In this document: one piece after another, positions 46,118 to 54,806 of the stretch | Position numbering within the stretch: position 1 is the first letter of the stretch | Layout: each line of letters starts with the position of its first letter | Assembly (NCBI GenBank): GCA_037102815.1 | Contig: BTPP01000009.1 | Coordinates: 682,001 to 746,000, forward strand | Length of the DNA: 64,000 bases | Reading direction: 5' to 3' | Origin: Neurospora intermedia | Lineage: Eukaryota > Ascomycota > Sordariomycetes > Sordariales > Sordariaceae | Notes under the pieces: generated by a model | Told to the model about the DNA's origin: nothing | Seen by the model: only the letters and a program-made list of their open reading frames with translations | The model's database searches: none | Position numbers and translations under genes: made by a program

Positions 46118-47934
46118 CTACTGCTTCAACCCCCTCAGCACATCCGCAGGAACGTACTTCTCGCACACCTCCATCATACGCACCATCTTCTTCTGCATTA
46201 ACCGATTCCACATCATCCTATCGATCCTTTTCTGGACCTTGACGCAGCCAACCAGCCTCTGGGAAACTCGGCAAGCGGGGTTGTTGATGACTGATGACCT
46301 GGAGAAGGAGGAACAAGGAGAGAACCAGTTTGCGTGCTCTTCTTTGGCGTCTTCGTGGTGCATGTCGATTTCGGACGGCGGGTAGGACGCGTAAGGGTCG
46401 GACCGAGAAGGCTCGCAGTTGAGAGCGGCGATGGCTGTGTATGGATTTTCTATTACGGAGTGTTCTTCCTCGAGCCGATTGAGAGCCTCTGCCGCAGTCT
46501 CTTGGTCGAGTTGCTCGTAGTACTCATGGTCTTGGAGGTCCTCTGACTCAGTTGCAGCATCTTCAGTAGAAGCGGAAGGAGTAGACGGGAATGGGCTGCT
46601 TCGTCTCCATGGGAAGGGTGTTGAAGGATGGCCGTATGTCAATCCAGAGTAGAGGTAGTTTGAGAGTGGACTGCTGCTCTCTTCTGGGACGGCAGAGACA
46701 GGTTCATGCACCATGCCATCTTGAAGATCGTCCCCTGTTTCTCTCTCCGTATTCTCGTTCTCCCCCCAGTTCGGAAGTTCGGGAAAAGGCTCAGTCGATG
46801 TCTCGCGCTCATTGCACTGCCTGTGCTCTTCTTCTTCCTCTGCAACGATCGACCTCGCCCGATTGTAGACGAAGCGGCCCCTGCTCCAAGAGCCATCAAG
46901 CTCGCGCTCAAGCTCATCGAAGGGTGCGGTGCACGTGGTGGCCGGAGACGAGGGCGACAACGGAACAGGAGATGGAGATGTAAATGCCCACTGGGGAGAT
47001 CGAGGCACGTACGGCGGAGACGGGGGGACAGGCCCAGGCGATGTGGGATAATACTTCACGGGAGATGAGCCGCTGTAACCCGATCGAGGAGAAGTGGGGG
47101 CGAATGCCGGAGATCGTGGTACCGGAGTCGGCGATGTAGACCACCACTCGGGAGATCGAGGGACGTATGGCGGAGACGGGGGCACGGGCCCAGGCGACGT
47201 AGGATAATAAGTCGTGGGAGATGTACCGTTGGAAACCCTTTGAGGAGATGGAGGGGTATAGGCCGGAGATTGAGGTCCTGGCCCTGGCGATGTAGGATAG
47301 TAATTATCCGGGGATGTATCTCCCACTCCCCACACAGGAGAACGGGGGATGTATGGTGGAGACGGGGGCACCGGGCCAGGTGATGTAGGGTAGTAGTGTG
47401 TCGGAGATGTGCCGCTGGAAACCGACTGAGGAGAGCGAGGTGTGTATGCCAGAGATTGGCGTACTGGCGGAGGGGATGTGGGACCGAGGGTTGACAGAGG
47501 CGGCGACGCAGATACCCACTCAGGAGATCTAGGAACGTATGCCGGAGATTGGGGTCCTGGCCCAGGCGATGTAGGATAGTAGTTCCCTTCCGGAGATACA
47601 CTTCCAGAAACCGACTCGGGGGATCGAGGAATGTACGGCGGAGACGGCGGGACTGGCCCAGGAGATGTAGGGTAGTAGAGGTGGTCTGTCGGAGATGTAC
47701 TTCCAGGAGTCGACTCAGGAGATCGAGGAATGTACGGCGGGGAGGCAGGGACGGGCACAGGCGATGTAGGACCCCAACTTTCTGGAGATCGACTTCTGGA
47801 ATCCCTACTCGAGGTTGGTTGGAACTCTGCAAGATTTGTTAGTTGCGTTCTATTGACAAAAGATAAGAGTTTGGCTGGTTACCTTCGACGTCGATGTACA
47901 CAATGGTACGAAATTTATTGTTGTTATGTTCCAT
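46118..47934 (-). CDS. orphan protein with RNA-polymerase-II-CTD-like YYPTSPGP repeats
   Basis: Two exons, 47934-47883 and 47826-46118, encode 586 residues. The 52-base first exon (MEHNNNKFRTIVYIDVE) ends in phase 1 like the coiled-coil genes; donor GTAACC, acceptor TTGCAG. Residues about 25-330 form nine imperfect units, six with YYPTSPGP followed by VPPSPPYIPRSP or a variant. YPTSP matches the core of the RNA polymerase II CTD heptad YSPTSPS, and every unit is full of Ser-Pro sites. Residues 330-500 are acidic and Ser-rich. The C-terminus has RLVGCVKVQKRIDRMMWNRL and MEVCEKYVPADVL, which match the remnant at 41.5-42.1 kb. It has no catalytic domain. Role unknown; proline-directed phosphorylation or CTD mimicry is inferred. 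Confidence 0.7.
46930..47795 (-). repeat. tandem repeat array coding for YYPTSPGP-type units
   Basis: About nine units of roughly 90-115 bases with internal sub-units (TSPGP, PxSPxY, PRSPE). Units are diverged from one another, and some lack the YYPTSPGP part. Because the repeat is in the DNA, other frames also look repetitive. Confidence 0.9.
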
Positions 47935-50018
47935 TGCTGGCGAGTGGCGAGAAAAAGATCGAAAATAGTATGTACGGCGTAAACGAAAGAGAGCTTGGTA
48001 GATGTCTTGAGATCAATTCTGAGGTACAACTTTCAGTTAACGAAGTTCCTTGGAAGAGTTGGGAGGGAACACAATCAGCGAAAGATTTGAGGTTAAAAAG
48101 CGAGCTTGAAATAGTTGTGTGGAAAGCAAACACCTACTACAACTTTTACAGGTCCAGTTCAATTGTGAATGATTTGACTGAATAAGAATGGGGAAGCAAC
48201 AATAGCAAGTGATAGTTACCAGGTCGGGTCCACTGGCAAATAGGACAAATCCTATTGACACAATAGGATTCACACGGAGAACCTTCATATGCGGGGTGAC
48301 AATTCGACTTGGGACGAAAAAGATACATTTGTACACCAATGCCTGTAGAGAGCCTGTCATCCCATGTGTTCATGCTCTTCACCGGGAGTTTTCCAGGAAA
48401 CGCTTCAAGGTTCTGATGGCATGAGCCTCTGCCCATAGCTTAGGGTCGGTCGCGTCGAAATCCTTGATGTCAATTTTGGCTAGATGAAATTGGCCCAGGC
48501 GGTAGAGACAACCGCCGATCTGTTCTGGCAGGCTGTTTGAGGCATTGGCCATACGGCGAGCCAATAACGTCGGTCGGGAACGCAAGTGCGACTTCCATGG
48601 GCCGCCAGTCCTTTTTTGCGCTAGTCTAGATGGTGACCGTTTTGACAGCTAAGCGCTTGGGAGACTTGATGATAGGTAGCTCTGAGTAATTTGCCTTTGC
48701 ATTGGCGTAAGTGATGGTGTGATCGACCTGTCTATATAGGGTGTTAAGGACCGACTTGGTGTGGTCGTAAAGTACCACGTATGGCCTACGGCCCCCTTCC
48801 TGCTATGGAGAGTCTCACAGGCTCAATCAGGCGTCCTAAGCCTACCGACATGGCTACACCAAACCCGCGCTCCGGCCGTGCAACACGCATGACGACCGCT
48901 ATGGCTGACAGCAGCAGCGATGAGGAAATGGGGTGATGTCTTCACGGGATACTCTTGGTGGTATGGAGCTGAGCATGCTGGGACTGGACTAGACTATCAA
49001 GTGCGGTGAGGCACTGGGTGGCCTGAAAGAGGATGATGATTCCGGCTGTAGACCGAAGACGCCTCTGGCGTACATGTACCTAGCTAGATAGATTGGTCCA
49101 GCCGACCGTCAACTATCTCCCAATGCCCCAGGAGATGTTACGGTACGGTTGGCAACTGGGCTGGAGCATACTGGCGCTCAGCTATGCCGGGAGGTACCCT
49201 TGTATTGTCTAGCGAGTTTAAGTACCGAACTCATTCTCCAGCCGCTTGTAGGCAATGCGGCGGCGGATAATGTTTCCTCCTTCCAGATCGATGGCGCGAG
49301 TTTCCAGGAGGCGTTCGGAGTCAGCCTCCTCTGGGAAGTCGAGATCGTCGTTGAGGGCGTGCGAGCGCCTGGCGGCTGAGTCGCTGCATAGGCCATCTGT
49401 ACCAAAGTCAATTCGCTCCGAAGACGAAGCTGAAATATACGAGCAACTGGTCGTACGAAGTGAATTGTTGAGAAATGCTTGTTGGCGAAGGCTGGAGACG
49501 ATTATGGACGACGAAAAGAAAAGAACGAAATCAGTAACAGGGGTCTTGGAAATTCGCTCTCATTCTGACCGATCAAATGGTTATGACTAACGAATTTCTG
49601 AGATGATAGACATGACTGTCTGCAGGCAAAGGATTGTATATACACGAACCAAGCTTGGAAATGGAAGAGTAAGGACGAACATAGAGCTAAAGACTGGGTT
49701 AAGAGAAAATGAAGACCACGACAATATAATTGAATAAGCAGGATCATGATATGGTGGAACACTTGTTGTATGTCTCTCGGTTGGTAGGAGAACAAACGCA
49801 ATGGAATTTTCAATGATGGCTTTGCTTGTTTGGTATAATGTTCTTACATCAGCGTACAATCTTTGATGTTTACTACATCTGAAAAACAAGCATTGTGCTG
49901 ATGGAAAAGAGGCGGGAGACAGTCGCTTGGTGCGAACACGCCGGACAAAGACGTGTGTACAATTGCTCGGTAAGGGGTTTCTGACGGTCCTGTGCCTTTT
50001 TTTTTCTTGTTGTAACAG
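47935..50018. other. 2 kb region without a supported gene
   Basis: Short open frames only. A minus-strand frame at 48379-48585 (FHLAKIDIKDFDATDPKLWA...) and a plus-strand frame at 49255-49590 with IYEQLVVRSELLRNACWRRL look mildly coding. The latter shares YEQL with the 46 kb gene and may be another scrap of the array. Neither can be assigned a gene structure. Confidence 0.35.
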
Positions 50019-50193
50019 AGGCCTGCAGTCCACAGAGTATACTCAGCTTCCGGCTACAATAGAGAGAATGAAACGATGGAGCACCATCATGGTTAGGTAC
50101 TTTGCTGGATTAGAAGATGCCGAGAAGGCAGTCGAGAAGCCGAGGAAGAGACCTGTCTTGGACTTTGACATGCAGATGGAGAAGAATGCGTAA
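50019..50193 (+). pseudogene. possible array remnant on the plus strand
   Basis: After a good intron end (TTGTTGTAACAG at about 50018) one frame reads TEYTQLPATIERMKRWSTIM, then VRYFAGLEDAEKAVEKPRKR and ends DFDMQMEKNA. VRYFAGLEDAEKAVE resembles the KYLxxLKxLEEELxx block of the coiled-coil genes. The upstream donor GTAAGG does not match it in phase with any ATG-started frame I can find. Treated as a remnant. Confidence 0.25.
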
Positions 50194-50729
50194 TTTACTA
50201 TAAGTCTAGAACCATCAAGCAAGGTTTCGAGATAAATCCTGGCAAATTATTATGGTGAGTCTTCCTGCGGTTGATGAGTGTCTTGGACATGTTTTGGCTG
50301 TTGACATTAAATGTCGTTGAAAGTGGAAACGCACGTGCCAACGGGAAGTAGCGTTCAGCCCAGAGCCCACCACCCGCTTGTTGTACACTACAGACACTAG
50401 TGTAAAGCGCTGCAGCTGCCCTACAGCTGTTCCCACTGTAGGGCTGATGCGGCCTGTGCGACCCCTCGCCTACCTACAGCGATTTCAGTGACCCTTGCGT
50501 ACAGCAATTGTAGTGACGTAAACGCAGCGCATCAACTGTCGTGACGTAGGCGACCGACCTAGCAGAAAGAGGAAGCGTCATTGTGTTCCCGTCCTTCTTT
50601 TCGCCTTCATTTTCTTCTTCCTCTTTCTGTCAAGGCACGACGGATTGCTATTGCAACAACCAATATTCAACCTCTTACGACAGCGGCGCCCAAATCCCGT
50701 AAACAACCACAGACCGACGACAAGCAACC
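50194..50729. other. upstream region of the zeta-inhibitor-like gene
   Basis: About 540 bases, not coding. Holds the two TGACGTA sites listed separately and a CT-rich leader at 50577-50640. Confidence 0.45.
50514..50548 (+). promoter_or_regulatory. two TGACGTA (CRE/ATF-like) sites
   Basis: TGACGTA occurs at 50514-50520 and 50542-50548, 28 bases apart, each preceded by GTAG or TCG. The heptamer is the core bound by CREB/ATF-type bZIP factors. They lie about 180-215 bases upstream of the start at 50730. Function inferred. Confidence 0.4.
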
Positions 50730-51023
50730 ATGGACTCCTCAAACCCCCTTTCCGATCGCGAGAAGGCGTTCGAGAACAAGTACATCCACGACAAGGAGTA
50801 CGTCCCCGTCACCCAATCACTAATTCATCTTGGAGAGCCAGCCCGGCCGCTGACAAAAGCATCACATAGGAGACAAATGGCCAAGGATAGAGCGAACAAG
50901 CAGACACAAACAGAGTCCTCCCCTTCCACCAAGGACTCCAGTTCCACACCAATCGAGCCAGAGGAGGGAAGTGGAGGTACATACAAGGAGGAAATTACCA
51001 AGCTGGCCGCCATGCCTTCTTGA
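50730..51023 (+). CDS. small protein resembling the F1-ATPase zeta inhibitor (DUF1476-like N-terminus)
   Basis: Two exons, 50730-50797 and 50870-51023, encode 73 residues; donor GTACGT, GCTGAC branch, CATAG acceptor, with a split Glu codon. The first exon reads MDSSNPLSDREKAFENKYIH and continues DKE. DREKAFExKxxHDxE is the hallmark opening of the alpha-proteobacterial zeta/DUF1476 family, small inhibitors of F1-ATPase. The rest (RQMAKDRANKQTQTESSPST...) is polar and does not continue that fold, so the similarity is confined to the first helix. A mitochondrial ATPase-related role is a guess from the motif. No presequence is evident. Confidence 0.6.
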   Translation: MDSSNPLSDREKAFENKYIHDKEYVPVTQSLIHLGEPARPLTKASHRRQMAKDRANKQTQTESSPSTKDSSSTPIEPEEGSGGTYKEEITKLAAMPS

Positions 51024-52128
51024 TTGCGCGGCACCATGGGAACCTCGACAGGAGAGAAGCAAAGGGGAGGATTGAAGTCCTAGCAGTCGACATTATGGTC
51101 TTGGATATCCAATCTCCAAGTATTTACGCATCATCAGCATGGTTTTAGAAGACCCCCTCGACTAGGTCCTCGAAGCGAATGCAACGCCGAGGGCGACACC
51201 CAAACAGTTAAAAAAAAGTAGGAGAGGAACCAAAGCACCTCTTTTACCTTGTTCGGTTCCAAAGGGGCATCGTGGGCAGGATCGCTAATTGTAATTATAT
51301 CTCAAGTGGACCAATAAAATATCAGGACAAACCTCGGCATGAGTCGCCATGCAAGCCACTCCCTCGTTAGTGTCCTTCTTCCAGACCGTCATTGGCGAGC
51401 GATGCTGTCCCCCGCCGTGGATAGGCCTAAAACGTTGGAAGGTGAAGGGTGATTGTTTGTCTCTTGGCTTGCAAACAATTCGTATTCCAGGCATAGAAAC
51501 GACAGTTAGCGTTGTTAGCGACGTGATCGAAGTTTGGAGGCAAAACATGACAGTATCCGGTGCTATCGATGAGGGTTATCCATCGAGATTGTTCGAGCAA
51601 AGGTATGGACTTTGTTTTGAATCCGGAAAAGGTCTCCCTTTTCTAGAGCTCCTAATCGCGCGGTCCTGTGTGTTTCCGAATCTGCCCGGCGCGGACTGTG
51701 TCTATGCTTGCCATATGCTTGCCATTGCTTCCATGTTTCCATGTTTCTGAAAACTACCTTTTGCTTCCCTGCGCCTGTACCACGATAATTGGACTCGAGA
51801 CAACGACCGGAATCTGGGGTAAGCTTCCGCGCGGTATCATATCAGATCCTCATTACCTCCACTGCCTCTGCCAAATACAGACAAACATCTGGAGTGCAGG
51901 GTATGGTTTAAAATCCATTGGTGCTTTCGAGGCCTCATCGCGCCCCAACGAGAAGCTGGTTGGGTCAATCTGCCCTATCGTATTCAGATTCCCCGGCAAG
52001 GGGGTTGATGTTGGGTTGGCTCCATGACACGATGGCTGCCTCCGACCGCTCCTATCGCAGATGACGGTGTTTGATCCGGTCGCCGTAACCTGTTTTCAAC
52101 TAGCGTGCGCCATTCTGTATCACCAGAA
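51024..52128. other. intergenic region
   Basis: 1.1 kb. A plus-strand frame of 133 codons at 51349-51750 is open but has no domain or recognisable composition. No gene supported. Confidence 0.4.
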
Positions 52129-52587
52129 TTAAATGTTGATACCAAGTGGACGCCACAACGGTTCGATAACCCCATCCGCTGGTAGCTGAGGTGTGATCGA
52201 GATTTCAACACTACCATCCACGGGCACCGGTGCCACCATGTATACACTCGGGATGTGGATGACTGGCGCCCCAAAAAAAACGTGGTCGCCGACGCCAACC
52301 AACGCCACGCAGCCTCCCAAGCTCCGTTCCTGCTCCAGTGTTCTGCTGTCTGTCTGTCTGTCAATATGTCCATAACAGCGATATTATTAGTAGACCCGCT
52401 TCTCCCTCTCCATCGAAATTCCATCTCGTGTTACCTCTTGCCTCTTGAACTCCGGGCTATCCCATGTCCATCGGCCATTCCAGTTCAATGGACAAGCAGT
52501 CCAGCTAACGAACGACTCGCCAAACTCGTTCCATTGAAGCTGACCCTGGCCCTGACCTTGCTCATCAAACCTCTGTGAACCCTTCAT
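52129..52587 (-). CDS. small spliced orphan protein (125 residues)
   Basis: I predict two exons, 52587-52435 and 52353-52129; donor GTAACA, acceptor GACAGACAG, phase 0. The first exon is Gly/Gln- then Trp-rich (QLQWNEFGESFVSWTACPLN, then WNGRWTWDSPEFKRQE). The second gives GGCVALVGVGDHVFFGAPVI and SVYMVAPVPVDGSVEISITP, ending EPLWRPLGINI. Composition and alternating hydrophobic strands suggest a compact beta-rich fold. I do not recognise the family. The start codon is only 62 bases from the divergent start of the rhodopsin-like gene, which is tight; an upstream start in the same frame is possible. Confidence 0.45.
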
Positions 52588-52649
52588 TGTCTTTTTCAAG
52601 CGTTTAAACTCACGACATACCGTCAGCCTGGTAGCAGCACCAATCAGCA

Positions 52650-54420
52650 ATGGGGTTCCTCGCTACTCTCATCGACCATGGCATTTCTCACATCGACGGA
52701 GCAGCGGCCGGTCCGGGACCCAAGTATAGCCCAGACAGCTACTGCGGCCGCCGCCTCGCCGGGCTCGAAACAGGGCCGATTCCCAACCGAGGTCCCGAGA
52801 CTTCGGCCGGGCTTTGGATCCTTGTCTCCTTCTCTACTACCTTCCTCGCTGCGAGGCTGTACCTCAAGTGGTACCGACTGAAGGGGTTATGGTGGGATGA
52901 TTACATTCTGGTTCTTGCTTGGGTTAGTTTGTTTCTCTCTTTTCTTTCTCCATTTTTTGCACCTTCGTCCACTTCCACTCTCGCCTACTTCCACACAGGA
53001 CTCGGTGACTAACATCCAACCAACAACAAACAAGTTCACACACACCCTCTCCGCTACCCTCGCCCAAGTCTCCATCTCCCTCTTCGGCCTCGGCCACTAC
53101 CCCTGCGACATCCCCTCCCCGGCAACCTCCATCCCGCGCCTGACCCTCGTAGGCGACCACTTCGGCGCTATGTTCTCCATGTTCGCCGTTGCTCTCTCCA
53201 AGACTTCCTGGGCCGTCACTTTACTTCGGCTTGTTCGTCGGGGGTCCAGCACCTCCTCCTCCTCTTCCTCCCCCTCCTCTACCACATCCTCTTCTTCTTC
53301 CCCGGGAAAGCACCAGCGCCAATACGCAGTTTGGATCGTGTGGTTCGTCATCATCACCATCTGTCTCATCAAGGGCGCTCAGGGGGTCTTGGTTTGGATA
53401 CCCAAATGCGGATCACCGCAGGCTGCTGCGGCATTGGGAGGGGATTCGAATGATGTTAGTAATGTGTCACGTCATGATGTGTGTGTGAGGATCGAACCGT
53501 TGAACGGGTTCGCGACGTTCGCGGGGAGTGTCAGTGGGACGTATGCGATTTTGCTGGCGGTGGTCCCGTGGAAGACGATTTGGGGCACGAATTTGGGCAA
53601 GAGGGAGAAGGTGGGAGTGGCGACGACGATGAGCGTGGGGGCGGTGAGTGGGGTGGCGGCTTTTGTGCTGGCGGTGAAGATGAGGAGGATTACGAGCGAG
53701 AACTTTACTTGTGAGTTACTTGTGTTTCTCGGTTTCTGCTTCATTCTGTTGATCTGTTGATGAGGGGGAGGCGAGAACTGAAGTGAGAAAGGAACGTTCT
53801 GGAGTGGATGGTTACTGATGGGACATACAACACAAACAGATGACTCAGGCGCCATCATAGTGTGGTCTACCGCCGAGACGAGCACAACCATCATGGCCGC
53901 TTGCATCCCCGTCCACCGCGCCTTCTGCCGCCAACTTCGCAAGAAGCTGCTGGCGCAGCACCGCTTGCATGGCAGCAAGCAAAACTCCATGCCGCCGTCG
54001 ACGGGCAAAAATGATGTCGGGGGTAGTACGGCGTTAACCACCCTGAATAGTGGCAACTCTCGTTCCGTCCTCGATAAACTTTCCCAACATGGCCGCATGG
54101 GAAGTGATTGCTTGTCGGTGTCTTCAGGTGGTGAGGGGTGTCATGCCCCGACTGATGACAATGCAAGCGACAAGGCCATTTTGCAGGTTCGTGACATTGA
54201 GAGTTGCGATATAAGTGGGAGTGAGGTGGCTACCTCAAGGAATAGCGGAAGGATCTTGATGACGCAGGAGGTCAAGGTGGAATACCATCATCATCATCCT
54301 GAGATTTTGGATGGGAGGGATGTGTTGGATGAGAGGGCGCAGACACAGCACGTATATGCGTTGAAGGACATGGGAACGCGGGGAGATCCATACAAGTGTA
54401 TAAATGATGAGGGCAATTGA
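52650..54420 (+). CDS. SAT4/rhodopsin-like seven-helix membrane protein
   Basis: Three exons, 52650-52922, 52999-53710 and 53840-54420, encode 521 residues; donors GTTAGT and GTGAGT, acceptors CACAG and AACAG. Transmembrane segments are visible near 50-70 (LWILVSFSTTFLAARLYLKW), at the DDYILVLAW junction, and in FSMFAVALSKTSWAVTLLRL, VWIVWFVIITICLI, FAGSVSGTYAILLAVVP and VGVATTMSVGAVSGVAAFVL. The GLWWDDYILVLAW motif is typical of the fungal rhodopsin-domain (SAT4) integral membrane family, whose members are mostly uncharacterised. There is no retinal lysine to speak of, so a light role is not implied. The tail of about 150 residues is cytosolic and Ser/Gly/His-rich with HHHHPEILDG. A Ser-rich loop interrupts the middle. 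Confidence 0.82.
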
Positions 54421-54806
54421 GAAAAAACAAAATAGACGACGTTTAAAAGAACCAACTGACGAAAACGGAAAGTAAACAAAAGTCAGGGGTAAGTAGTTGA
54501 AGATACCGAAACCTGCCGACGGTATTCATAACAGTACGAGAATAACAGCTTAGCGCCAAGTTGTGCGCCAATGCCAACGCCAAGCTCCCGCTTGTACCCC
54601 GCATGAAGCTTAAGAGTGGAGCTTATCGTACGTTACGTTACGGAGCCTCGAAGCTTGAAGTATAACCTTGGCCGGCAACTTTGTAATCCATCCATCCTTG
54701 CGCCAAAGCAATTCTTTTTCTCCAACCTTTCTTCCTCCAACCTAGATTTTCCGTCGTACGCCACCGCCGACTGTCTACCAAGCTCCCGGTCCCCCACGAC
54801 GACACC
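54421..54806. other. short intergenic region
   Basis: About 390 bases holding the 3' end of the membrane-protein gene and the CT-rich leader of the dioxygenase gene. Nothing else seen. Confidence 0.45.

Noticed and set aside
47056-47832. 258-codon minus-strand frame with repeated HTFLDLLSR-like units
   Set aside because: It is another frame of the repeat in the CTD-mimic gene. Only the YYPTSPGP frame continues into a non-repeat C-terminus with relatives and accepts the first exon.
52650-54420. Light-driven opsin
   Set aside because: The family motif (WWDDYILVLAW) is that of SAT4-type membrane proteins, not of microbial rhodopsins; no retinal-binding lysine motif was seen.
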